Source: Rhodanobacter sp.
GTDB lineage: Bacteria; Pseudomonadota; Gammaproteobacteria; Xanthomonadales; Rhodanobacteraceae
DNA length: 64,000 nucleotides
Direction: 5' to 3'
NCBI GenBank assembly: GCA_030148505.1
Contig: JASBTI010000012.1
Coordinates: 62,001-126,000, forward strand
Shown here: positions 1 through 7,539 of the stretch, in pieces
How positions within the stretch are numbered: position 1 is the first letter of the stretch
Layout: every line of letters starts with the position of its first letter
Notes under the pieces: generated by a model
What the model was told of the DNA's origin: nothing
Seen by the model: only the letters and a program-made list of their open reading frames with translations
Databases searched by the model: none
Made by a program: the position numbers and the translations under genes

Positions 1-1
1 G

Positions 2-217
2 ATGGCGGTCGGCGGTGCGGCGTATCTCGTCTCCAAGGCGATCAAGGCTTCGCGCGTGGTCGGTTTCGCCGACCTCGGCATGGAGGCGATCTACGAATTC
101 ACCGTCGAGGACATGCCGGTGACGGTGGCGGTCGATTCGGCGGGCACGTCGGTGCACCAGACCGGGCCGAAGGAGTGGCAGGCGCGGATTGGGAAGATTC
201 CGGTGGTGGTGGTTTGA
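2..217 (+). CDS. Class I fumarate hydratase, C-terminal end (partial)
   Basis: The 5' part lies outside the window; the last 71 residues are visible. The segment GGAAYLVSKAIK followed by GFADLGMEAIYEF and VAVDSAGTSVH matches the C-terminal (beta) domain of class I iron-sulfur fumarate hydratases, which interconvert fumarate and malate in the TCA cycle. The iron-sulfur ligands would be upstream and cannot be checked. The methionine at position 2 is an internal codon, not a start. A cluster of hairpin repeats begins about 20 bases after the stop. The family assignment is from remembered conservation; the related L(+)-tartrate dehydratase beta subunit is a less likely alternative. Confidence 0.85.
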   Translation: MAVGGAAYLVSKAIKASRVVGFADLGMEAIYEFTVEDMPVTVAVDSAGTSVHQTGPKEWQARIGKIPVVVV

Positions 218-236
218 TTGTTGGCCACGTGAGGCA

Positions 237-811
237 TTTCAAGATCAAGAGCGTTTCGTCCTCCTGCGGAGGGCGAGTGGCTTTTCTCTGCGTGGCCAGA
301 GAAAAGCCACCAAAAGAGAGGCCACCCCGCTTCCGCGCTTTCCGGGCGTTGCCCGGAAAGTCCGCGCCGGGGGTTACGGGGTTTGTCGTCAGTCCATCCA
401 TGGACTGACGCCAAACTGGTTCGCATCCATGCGAACCACCCTGCGGGCTATTCCTCCACCCCGTCGCCGCTGCAGAGGGGAGGAAACGTCAAAAGCAGCG
501 TGCCGCTGCGCGCCACAGCTTGAGCCCATCGCGTCAGCCGTCGCCGTTGCCGTAGATCTTGATCTTCACCCCCTTGTAAGGTGGTGAGTCGTGGACCACA
601 GGCCCGCAGGGGCGTCGGCATGGATGCCGGCGCCTTTTCGCCAGGACAGGAGTCCTGTCGAAAAGCCCGGCCGCGGCTCACGGACTTGTCGGGCGTAGCC
701 CGGCAAGCGCCGAGGAGGGTGCCCCTCTCTCTGGTTACTCTCTCTCGGGCAAGCGAGAGAGAGTGACTCGCCCTCCGCAGGAGGGTGAAACGCCTTTGAT
801 TTCAAGATCCG
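237..811. repeat. Long hairpin-cluster repeat (family C), two halves in inverted orientation
   Basis: The 770-base gap between the fumarase gene and lysC-lysA is filled by repeats. The left end (from 237) and the reverse complement of the right end (to about 811) share a TTTCAAGATC-like terminus followed by CTCCTGCGGAGGGCGAGT. Inside are several strong hairpins: 14-bp perfect arms at 277-290/297-310, 10-bp arms at 387-396/401-410, and 10-bp arms at 417-426/429-438. Matching hairpins lie in the right half, around 667-760. A related single unit occurs at 10003-10345. No convincing coding region is present. Function unknown; it could terminate transcription or stabilise mRNA 3' ends. Confidence 0.75.
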
Positions 812-987
812 GTAGCCACGGCATTCGAAGGCCAGGGCGAATCAGCTGCGACAGATTGGGTTGCAGCACTACATCAAGGCTTGGAAGTCTAAACGTCCAA
901 ATACAAAATTTCACGAAACCATTGCATTTGCATTGCCGCAGCGCAACACTGTCGGGCCCCTTTTTTCCTTCTAACCATCGGATAGCC

Positions 988-3603
988 GTGAGCCTGCCAA
1001 CCCCTGAGCCGCTGCCCGCCACCGCCCCTTGGGTGGTGATGAAGTTCGGCGGCACCAGCGTCGCTACTCTGCCACGCTGGCAGAACATCCTTGAACTGGT
1101 CGCCAGCCGTCGTGCCGAGGGCGCGCGCGTGGTAGTGGTGGTTTCCGCGCTTTCCGGTATCACTGATGCACTCAAACAACTGTGCAAGCTCGGCGAACGC
1201 GGCCAGCGTATCGAGGCGGCCCGGGAAATCAGCCAGCGCCATTACGCCTTGCTGGAGCACATGCAATTGGCGATGCCGGAGACGCTCGGCGCGCGCCTGA
1301 GTGACTTGGCGAAGCTCGCTGACGAGGGTACGGCGACGCTGGGTGAACTGGCGTGGCAGGCGCAGGTGCAGGCCCACGGCGAGCTGATGTCCAGCGCGCT
1401 GGGCGCGGCCTTTCTCAGCCACAGCGGCTTGCCCACACAGTGGCTGGATGCGCGCGATTGCCTGGCCGCGGTCGCGCTGCCGAACCAGAACGAGCGTACC
1501 AAGCTGCTCTCGGCGATGGTCGAAACCACCCCCGACCCGGCACTCAAAGCCCGGTTGGCGGCGCTGGGCGAGGTATTCATCACCCAAGGTTTCATCGCCC
1601 GCGAGACGGCTGGTCGCACCGTGCTGCTCGGTCGCGGTGGTTCGGATACCTCGGCCTCGTATTTCGGCGCGCTGCTGAAGGCGCAGCGGGTGGAAATCTG
1701 GACCGACGTGGCCGGCATGTTCACCGCCAATCCGCGCCAGGTGCCGACCGCGCGGCTGCTGCAGAAGCTGGACTACGAAGAGGCGCAGGAGATTGCCTCG
1801 ACCGGGGCGAAGGTGTTGCACCCGCGCTGCCTGTCGCCGTTGCGCGAGCCGCGCGTGCCGCTGCTGATCAAGGACACCAACCGGCCCGAGCTGGAGGGCA
1901 CGGTGATCGGCCCGGAGGTGCGTGAGCACGCGCCCAGCGTCAAGGCGATCAGCGCACGCAAGGGCATCACCCTGGTGTCGATGGAATCGGTTGGCATGTG
2001 GCAGCAGGTCGGCTTCCTCGCCGACGTGTTCGATCAGTTCAAGCAACACGGGCTATCGGTGGACCTGATCGGTTCGGCTGAGACCAATGTCACGGTGTCG
2101 CTCGACCCCACCCAGAACCTGCTCGATTCCGACGCGGTGGCGGCGCTGGCCAGCGACCTTGCCAAGGTCTGCCGGGTCAAGGTGATCGCACCATGCGCCG
2201 CCATCACCCTGGTCGGCCGCGGCATGCGCTCGATGCTGCATACGTTGTCTGCTGTGCTGGCGGAATTCGGCCAGTTGCGCGTGCACATGATTTCGCAGTC
2301 GTCCAACAACCTGAATCTCACCTTCGTGGTGGACGAGAGCGTGGTCGACGATTTGCTGCCGCATCTGCACGAGTTGCTGATCAGCGCCGGCGCGTTGCGC
2401 ACCGACGACAGCGAGCTGTTCGGACCCAGCTGGCAGGCCTTGTATGGCGGTGGCGACATGCCGTTGCCGGCTGCCGCCTGGTGGCGCAACACATGTCGTC
2501 AGCAGCTGCTGGACATCGGCGCCGAGGCCACGCCGCGCTATGTCTACCACCTGCCGACCGTGCGCCGGCAGGCGCGTGCGCTGAAGACCCTGGCCGCGGT
2601 GGACCGGCTGCACTATGCGGTGAAGGCAAACACCCACCCGGCGATCCTCGGCGCGCTGGCTGACGAGGGCTTTGGCTTCGAGTGCGTGTCGCCCGGTGAG
2701 CTGAAGGCGGTGATGGCCGCAGTGCCCGAGAGCGCGCCGCTGCTGTTCACGCCGAACTTCGCGCCGCGCGAGGATTACGCCTGGGCACTGACCACCCGCG
2801 CCACCGTGTCGCTCGACTCGCTGTATCCGCTGGAACACTGGGGTGAACTGTTTCGTGCCCGCGAAATCGTGCTGCGCGTGGATCTTGGTCGCGGTCTTGG
2901 ACATCACGAAAAGGTGCGCACCGGGGGCAGCGGCAGCAAGTTCGGCCTGCCGGTCGACCAGCTCGATGCTTTTCTGCGCTTGGCCGACGCCCACGGCGTG
3001 ATCGTGCGCGGCCTGCATGCGCACCTGGGCTCGGGCATCCTCGATGGCGCGCACTGGGGCGAGGTCTATGCCCAGCTGGCCAGTCTGGCCGAGCGCATCG
3101 GCAGCGTCAGCTTCATCGACATCGGCGGCGGTCTCGGCGTGCCGTCGCATCCCGGCGAGGCGGCGCTGGATGTGGCCGAGCTGGATCGGGTCCTGCGCGA
3201 GGTGAAGGCGGCGTATCCGCACTACCAGCTATGGATGGAACCGGGCCGCTACCTGGTCGCCGACGCCGGTGTGCTGCTGGCGCGGGTCACCCAGCAGAAA
3301 GGCAAGGGCGCATTGCGCTACCTGGGCATCGATACCGGCATGAACAGCCTGATCCGCCCCGCGCTGTACGACGCCTGGCACGAGATCGTCAACCTGACCC
3401 GACTGGATGAGCCGGCCTCCGGCCTGTTCCAGATCGTCGGCCCGATCTGCGAGAGCGGCGACGTGCTTGGCACCGATCGCCGCCTGCCCGAGGCGCTCGA
3501 AGGCGACGTAATGCTGGTGGCCCAGGCCGGCGCCTACGGCAAAGTGATGTCCAGCCCGTACAACCTGCGCGACGAAGCCGAGGAAATCGTCCTCGACGAC
3601 TGA
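988..3603 (+). CDS. lysC-lysA: Bifunctional aspartate kinase / diaminopimelate decarboxylase
   Basis: An 871-residue fusion that carries out the first and last steps of the DAP-lysine pathway. The N-terminal half is an aspartokinase (KFGGTSV at residues 19-25, GRGGSDTSA in the middle, then regulatory ACT domains to about 460). The C-terminal half is a PLP-dependent diaminopimelate decarboxylase: PLP lysine in YAVKANTHP at residue 546, then HAHLGSG, GGGLGVP, EPGRYLVADAG and CESGD. The reading frame is open upstream to 763, but that part translates repeat DNA, so the GTG at 988 is chosen, 30 bases before the kinase motif region. The ACT domains suggest feedback inhibition, probably by lysine; this is inference. 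The fusion is characteristic of Xanthomonadales. Confidence 0.96.
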   Translation: MSLPTPEPLPATAPWVVMKFGGTSVATLPRWQNILELVASRRAEGARVVVVVSALSGITDALKQLCKLGERGQRIEAAREISQRHYALLEHMQLAMPETLGARLSDLAKLADEGTATLGELAWQAQVQAHGELMSSALGAAFLSHSGLPTQWLDARDCLAAVALPNQNERTKLLSAMVETTPDPALKARLAALGEVFITQGFIARETAGRTVLLGRGGSDTSASYFGALLKAQRVEIWTDVAGMFTANPRQVPTARLLQKLDYEEAQEIASTGAKVLHPRCLSPLREPRVPLLIKDTNRPELEGTVIGPEVREHAPSVKAISARKGITLVSMESVGMWQQVGFLADVFDQFKQHGLSVDLIGSAETNVTVSLDPTQNLLDSDAVAALASDLAKVCRVKVIAPCAAITLVGRGMRSMLHTLSAVLAEFGQLRVHMISQSSNNLNLTFVVDESVVDDLLPHLHELLISAGALRTDDSELFGPSWQALYGGGDMPLPAAAWWRNTCRQQLLDIGAEATPRYVYHLPTVRRQARALKTLAAVDRLHYAVKANTHPAILGALADEGFGFECVSPGELKAVMAAVPESAPLLFTPNFAPREDYAWALTTRATVSLDSLYPLEHWGELFRAREIVLRVDLGRGLGHHEKVRTGGSGSKFGLPVDQLDAFLRLADAHGVIVRGLHAHLGSGILDGAHWGEVYAQLASLAERIGSVSFIDIGGGLGVPSHPGEAALDVAELDRVLREVKAAYPHYQLWMEPGRYLVADAGVLLARVTQQKGKGALRYLGIDTGMNSLIRPALYDAWHEIVNLTRLDEPASGLFQIVGPICESGDVLGTDRRLPEALEGDVMLVAQAGAYGKVMSSPYNLRDEAEEIVLDD

Positions 3604-3608
3604 CCGAC

Positions 3609-3664
3609 CCCCTCTCCCCCGCGGGCGGCAGTCCCCTTTTTGGGAGCGAGGGTCGGGGTGAGGG
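3609..3664 (+). repeat. Degenerate family A repeat after lysC-lysA
   Basis: Starts six bases after the lysC-lysA stop. It begins CCTCTCCCCC and ends GGTCGGGGTGAGGG, the two ends of family A, but its middle differs from the other copies. It leads directly into a tandem duplication. A position just behind a stop codon is typical of REP-like elements. Confidence 0.6.
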
Positions 3665-3865
3665 CGATTCAATGGAGCGGATCGCGCGGGGCGTCTCTCT
3701 TGCCTCCTCTCCCCTTTGGGGAGACGACTGCATGGATGCAGGAGGTAGAGCAATGCAGGGAGCGATTGCCGAGGATTGAGGTGAGGGCGATTCAATGGAG
3801 CAGGTCGCGCGGAGCGTCTCTCTTGCCTCCTCTCCCCTCTGGGGAGAGGATTGAGGTGAGGGGCC
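3658..3865 (+). repeat. Tandem pair of family A repeats, long then short form
   Basis: Two successive units start GTGAGGGCGATTCAATGGAGC at 3658 and 3781. The first unit is 123 bp and contains the long family A form (3706-3786). The second is 75 bp to the next GTGAGGGG (3856) and contains the short form (3829-3865). The difference is exactly 48 bp: the long form carries an extra block after GGGGAGA that starts CGACTGCATGGATGCAG. That block contains a palindrome (CTGCAT..ATGCAG) and the inverted pair GCAAT/ATTGC. The short form is a hairpin, CCTCTCCCC/GGGGAGAGG, with a TTGAGGTGAGGGG tail. The right end of the pair is the left flank of the DUF559 gene. Confidence 0.85.
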
Positions 3866-4280
3866 ACGCCGCCACAAACCAGCAACAAAGGAGCTTTTCA
3901 AGGATGAAACGCCAAAACGTGGACCGAGCGCGCGGACTGCGCCAAACCATGACCGATGCCGAACGGCATCTCTGGTATCGACTGCGCAACCGGCAACTGT
4001 GCGGTCACAAATTCCGCCGCCAGCACGAAATCGACCACTACATCGTCGATTTCGTCTGTATCGACAGCATGCTGATCGTCGAGCTCGATGGCGGCCAGCA
4101 CGCCGATCAGCTGGATTACGACGAGCGCCGCACGCAACATTTGCAAGCTGGGGGATACCGCGTGCTGCGTTTCTGGAACAATGACGTATTGATGAACATC
4201 GAGAGCGTGCTTGAGGTGATCCTGGTGGCTGTGGCCAGCACGGCCCCTCACCCCAACCCTCTCCCCGCAGGGGAGAGGGG
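3829..4280. mobile_element. Candidate repeat-bounded unit carrying the DUF559 gene
   Basis: Short family A repeats at 3829-3865 (forward) and 4242-4280 (reverse) form near-perfect terminal inverted repeats of about 37-39 bp around the nuclease gene; the GAGGTGAGGGGCC end of each faces the gene. The arrangement recalls REP pairs around RAYT transposase genes, but here the enclosed gene encodes a DUF559 nuclease. No target-site duplication could be recognised. Mobility is inference. Confidence 0.45.
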
Positions 4281-4308
4281 GCAGTTCGCGCCGGAGAGTG
4301 AAGAGTGA
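3904..4308 (+). CDS. DUF559 (Vsr-like, PD-(D/E)XK fold) endonuclease-domain protein
   Basis: A 134-residue protein of the DUF559 family, small proteins with a very-short-patch-repair-endonuclease-like fold. Conserved features are LWYRLRNRQ, GHKFRRQ, YIVDF, IVELDGGQH and GYRVLRFWNNDVL; likely catalytic residues are D49, E60 and D62. A good ribosome binding site (AAAGGAG, 3887-3893) decides the start at 3904. The domain ends at about residue 115. The tail (PHPNPLPAGERG) is translated from a family A repeat at 4242-4280, inverted relative to the copy just upstream at 3829-3865, so the gene is framed by repeats. Its stop overlaps the murL GTG. Nuclease activity and target are not known for this family; any role in moving the repeats is conjecture. 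Confidence 0.85.
   Translation: MKRQNVDRARGLRQTMTDAERHLWYRLRNRQLCGHKFRRQHEIDHYIVDFVCIDSMLIVELDGGQHADQLDYDERRTQHLQAGGYRVLRFWNNDVLMNIESVLEVILVAVASTAPHPNPLPAGERGQFAPESEE
4242..4280 (-). repeat. Family A short repeat inside the 3' end of the DUF559 gene
   Basis: The sequence runs GGCCCCTCACCCCAACCC then CTCTCCCC-GCA-GGGGAGAG, the reverse complement of the 3829-3865 copy. It is translated as the last part of the nuclease reading frame. Its hairpin lies about 25 bases before the murL start and could affect murL translation. Confidence 0.85.
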
Positions 4309-5750
4309 CTACAACGATGCAACCGCGCCTGACCCAGGTGTTCCGCTTCACCCACTGCCGCTATGCCGATGGCCTGGCCGAGCTCGGCTATGCGTTCGAC
4401 GATGGCGAGGAGCTGATCGAGAAGATCCGCTTTCCGCAGGCGCCGGCGATTCCTGCCGCGCGGCGTGCGGCGTTCGATGCGGCGCTGAAGCTGTTGCACC
4501 TGGTCGCGGGTGTCAGCTACTACAAGGCCGGGGTGCCGCCGAAGATTGCGTTGGACGATGGTCCACTGGGCGACGCCACTGCCGACCTGCTCGATGCGTT
4601 GTATCTGCACGGGCTGGCCGAATTTGCCTACCGCAACAAGCTCGACCTGCGCAGCCGCATTGCCTTCCCGCGCTTGTCTCCTTCTCCCCTGCGGGGAGAC
4701 GACTGCATGGATGCAGGAGGTAGAGCAATGCCGGGAGCTATTGCCGAAGGTCGGGATCAGGGGGTGGCCTCGCCACAAGCCAGCGGTCGAAGCGCCGCAC
4801 CCAAGCTCAACCTGCCCAAACGCACCTTGGTCCCAATCGGTGGCGGCAAGGACTCGCTGGTGGCGGTCGAGGCGATCAAGTCGATCGGCGGCGAAGCGAC
4901 TGCGGTATGGGTCGGCAACTCCCCGCTGATCGCCGCTTGCGCCGAGCAGACCGGCCTGCCGAGGCTGAACATCCAGCGCGACCTGGCGCCGGGGCTGTTC
5001 GAGTTGAACCGGCAAGGGGCCTGGAATGGCCATATCCCGGTCACCGCGGTGAACTCGGCGATTCTCGCCGTGGCCGCGATCCTGTATGGCTACGACTCGA
5101 TTGCGTTTGCCAACGAGCGCTCGGCCTCGGTGGCGACATTGGAATACGAGGGGCAGCAGATCAATCATCAGTGGAGCAAGGGCTTTGCGTTCGAGACGAT
5201 GCTGGGGGACTGGCTGCACCGCAATGTTGCCGCCGATCTCGACTATTGCTCGCTGCTGCGGCCGTATTCAGAACTGGCGATTACTCGCGCCTTCGCCCGG
5301 CTGACGCCTTACTTCGACAGCTTTTCCAGCTGCAACCGTAACTTCCGCTTGCTCGGGCCGAAGCCGGCCGACCGCTGGTGCGGGCAGTGCCCGAAATGCC
5401 ACTTCGTGTTTCTGGCGCTGGCGCCCTTCCTGCCCAAGCCACGGCTGCTGGCGATCTTCGGCCGCAACCTGCTCGACGATGAAACCCAGACCGCCGGCTT
5501 CGACGCGCTGCTGGAATATCAGGACCACAAGCCGTTCGAATGCGTGGGCGAGGGCGCCGAGGCGCGCGCAGCCATGTATGCGCTGAGCCAGCGGCCGGAG
5601 TGGGCCGAGGATGCGCTGGTGGCGCGCTTCCGCAGCGAGATCCTGCCCCTGCTCAAGGTCGGCGAGCTGGCGTTGGAGCCGTGGTTGGAGCCGTCGCTGG
5701 AACACCGCGTGCCGTCGCGTCTGCAGTCCGCGCTGGCAATGATCGGCTGA
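4305..5750 (+). CDS. murL: UDP-MurNAc-L-Ala-L-Glu epimerase (MurL)
   Basis: Recognised as MurL, which in Xanthomonas converts the terminal L-Glu of UDP-MurNAc-L-Ala-L-Glu to D-Glu in an ATP-dependent reaction, replacing the MurI route. Visible features are a PP-loop-like GGGKDS at residues 179-184, suiting carboxylate adenylation, NERSAS in the middle, and the cysteine cluster CGQCPKCHFVF near the C-terminus. Residues about 123-155 are translated from an inserted family A repeat (4680-4764), making the protein 481 residues without breaking the frame. The GTG at 4305 overlaps the preceding stop (GTGA); ATG 4317 is an alternative start. The partner ligase murD2 follows. Confidence 0.88.
   Translation: MTTTMQPRLTQVFRFTHCRYADGLAELGYAFDDGEELIEKIRFPQAPAIPAARRAAFDAALKLLHLVAGVSYYKAGVPPKIALDDGPLGDATADLLDALYLHGLAEFAYRNKLDLRSRIAFPRLSPSPLRGDDCMDAGGRAMPGAIAEGRDQGVASPQASGRSAAPKLNLPKRTLVPIGGGKDSLVAVEAIKSIGGEATAVWVGNSPLIAACAEQTGLPRLNIQRDLAPGLFELNRQGAWNGHIPVTAVNSAILAVAAILYGYDSIAFANERSASVATLEYEGQQINHQWSKGFAFETMLGDWLHRNVAADLDYCSLLRPYSELAITRAFARLTPYFDSFSSCNRNFRLLGPKPADRWCGQCPKCHFVFLALAPFLPKPRLLAIFGRNLLDDETQTAGFDALLEYQDHKPFECVGEGAEARAAMYALSQRPEWAEDALVARFRSEILPLLKVGELALEPWLEPSLEHRVPSRLQSALAMIG
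4680..4764 (+). repeat. Family A long repeat inserted in murL
   Basis: An 85-bp long-form copy: CCTTCTCCCC-TGC-GGGGAGA hairpin, the 48-bp block with CTGCATGGATGCAG, then a GTCGGGATCAGGGG tail. It is read in frame as LSPSPLRGDDCMDAGG and following residues, between the N-terminal region and the PP-loop of MurL. Confidence 0.88.
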
Positions 5751-5783
5751 TGCACCTCGCGCACTCCCACCTGTGGCAGCGAT

Positions 5784-5858
5784 GTAGGAGCGCACCCTAT
5801 GCGCGATGCTGTTTGCGCACGGGGGCATCAAGGCATCGGGCACAGGGTGCGCTCCTAC
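5784..5858. repeat. Family B palindromic repeat between murL and murD2
   Basis: A 75-bp element with arms GTAGGAGCGCACCCT and AGGGTGCGCTCCTAC at its two ends and GCGCGATGC-like inner arms. It starts 34 bases after the murL stop. The same family occurs inside hrpA (36019-36094) and as a half copy at 9961-9990. As RNA it would form a strong hairpin between the two mur genes and could separate their expression. Confidence 0.9.
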
Positions 5859-5919
5859 GGTGTGCCCTCGAAGAGTGCTTTTTGCCGCCCTTGGCATGGA
5901 CACGCTGGTCGGGCAACGT

Positions 5920-7278
5920 ATGCGCATAGCCGAACTCGGCGGCAAGCGTGTCGCGATCTGGGGCTTCGGTCGCGAGGGGCGCGCCGCGCTTGCCGCTCTG
6001 CGCGAGCATTATCCGGCGCAGCTGTTCACCCTGTTTTGCGCCGCCGCCGAGATCGACGCCGCTCGCGCGTTCGATCCCTCGCTGGCGGTGATCGGTAGCG
6101 AACCGGATGCCGCCACGCTGGCTGGTTTCGATGTGGTGGTGAAATCACCCGGCATTTCCGCCTACAAACCGGAGCTGCTGGCTGCCCAGGCGCGAGGTAC
6201 CACGGTCTGCTCCGGCACTGCGTTGTGGTTTGCGGAAAACCCCGACGCCCAGGTGATCGCGGTCACCGGCACCAAGGGCAAGAGCACTACCAGCGCCATG
6301 CTCGCCCATCTGGCGCGCAGTCTCGGTGTGCGTACCGCGCTGGCGGGCAATATCGGCCTGCCGCTGCTGGAATTGCGCAATCAGCACGCCGACCTGTGGG
6401 TGATCGAGCTGTCCAGTTTCCAGACCGCCGAAGCCGGTGCGCTGGTGTTGGGCGTGGTCACCAGCCTGTACGAGGAACACCTCGACTGGCACGGTTCGCG
6501 CGAGCGGTACGTAGCCGACAAGTTGCGTCTGGCCGAGGTGTCGCGGCAAGTTCTGGTCAATGCGTTGCAGCCGCACTTGCTCGAGCGTACGCAGGCGCAT
6601 CCGCACCGGCTGCTGTTCGGCCAGCCGCAGGGCTGGCACGTCGCCGACGGTTTCATTCGGCGCGGCAGCCAAAACGTATTTCCGCTCGGCCAATTGGCGG
6701 CGCCGGGCTTGCACAACGCCCTCAACGCCTGCGCTGCACTGGCTGCGTTGGCCGCCGTAGACGTGGATGCGCTGGCGGCGGCCCCGGCACTGGGCAGCTT
6801 TCGCCCGCTGCCGCATCGGCTGCAACCGCTGGGCGAGCGCGCCGGTTTCCACTGGGTCAACGATTCCATCAGTACGACGCCGCAAGCCACACTGGCGGCG
6901 TTGCAAAGCCTGCCGGGTCGCGTAGTCACCGTACTGGTCGGCGGCCATGACCGCGGGCTGGACTGGACGCCGTTCGTCGAGGCGATGCGGGCAGCACCGC
7001 CGCACGCGATCATCTGCATGGGCAGCAACGGCGGGCGCATTGAAGCCGCGCTGCGTGCTGGCGATGTGTCCCGTGCGGTGATGCGGGTCGACGATCTCGC
7101 CAGCGCCGTGAGCGAGGCCAGGGCGTCCACGCCGCAGGGCGGGGTGATCCTGCTGTCGCCCGGTGCGCCGAGCTTCGATCAGTTCAAGGATTATGCGCAG
7201 CGCGGGCGGCGGTTTGCGGAGTTGGCGGGGTTTGATGGCGCGGCCATCGCCGGTATCGATGGGCTGGGGGTCGGTTGA
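5920..7278 (+). CDS. murD2: UDP-MurNAc-L-alanine--L-glutamate ligase (MurD2)
   Basis: A Mur ligase that adds L-Glu (rather than D-Glu) to UDP-MurNAc-L-Ala, supplying the substrate of MurL. The protein is 452 residues from ATG 5920 and has the Mur ligase order: N-terminal Rossmann segment (GKRVAIWGFGREG), ATP loop VTGTKGKSTT, LAGNIGLPLL, ELSSFQ, EHLDWHG, and the C-terminal HRLQ/NDSISTTP region ending in LLSPGAPSFDQF. The frame is open from 5806, but that part translates repeat B; ATG 5896 is a second possible start. The assignment to MurD2 rather than MurD rests largely on the neighbouring murL. A decayed copy of its 3' end lies at 9632-9873. Confidence 0.88.
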   Translation: MRIAELGGKRVAIWGFGREGRAALAALREHYPAQLFTLFCAAAEIDAARAFDPSLAVIGSEPDAATLAGFDVVVKSPGISAYKPELLAAQARGTTVCSGTALWFAENPDAQVIAVTGTKGKSTTSAMLAHLARSLGVRTALAGNIGLPLLELRNQHADLWVIELSSFQTAEAGALVLGVVTSLYEEHLDWHGSRERYVADKLRLAEVSRQVLVNALQPHLLERTQAHPHRLLFGQPQGWHVADGFIRRGSQNVFPLGQLAAPGLHNALNACAALAALAAVDVDALAAAPALGSFRPLPHRLQPLGERAGFHWVNDSISTTPQATLAALQSLPGRVVTVLVGGHDRGLDWTPFVEAMRAAPPHAIICMGSNGGRIEAALRAGDVSRAVMRVDDLASAVSEARASTPQGGVILLSPGAPSFDQFKDYAQRGRRFAELAGFDGAAIAGIDGLGVG

Positions 7279-7335
7279 TCGCCTGCGGTCTACGTTCCTG
7301 CCGGACGCGCTGGTCGTATAGGGACTGGAGCAAGT
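6976..7335 (+). repeat. Left copy of a direct repeat (3' end of murD2 plus downstream)
   Basis: This stretch recurs, degraded, at 9632-9935. Similarity starts in the murD2 codons for VEAMRAAPPH and continues past the stop through GGTTGATCGCCTG and the following 50 or so bases. The two copies bracket the Asp-box gene. Confidence 0.8.
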
Positions 7336-7539
7336 AGCACCCCTTGCCGCCGCAACAGCAGGAGACCGGGTCAACGTTGAGGGGGCAAGCTTTGGTTCGA
7401 AAGGTTGATGAAACCTCCGGGTTGTTAGGTGCGTACTTCACAGGTTTGATTTTGGCTGGCGATTCGAGGTCGGGGGACTGATTCGCCGCTTGCCAAATCC
7501 GTTCATCAAGAAAAACTTCGTTTGAGGGGAGGGGAGACT

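Noticed and set aside
763-987. N-terminal extension of lysC-lysA from 763
   Set aside because: The extra 75 codons translate repeat DNA and do not resemble aspartokinase; GTG 988 fits better.
889-3222. Two long minus-strand open frames (386 and 389 codons)
   Set aside because: Both are antisense to the lysC-lysA fusion and have composition typical of shadow frames.
3604-3903. CRISPR-like repetition
   Set aside because: The repeats are unevenly spaced palindromes in two lengths, with no unique spacers of constant size and no cas genes.
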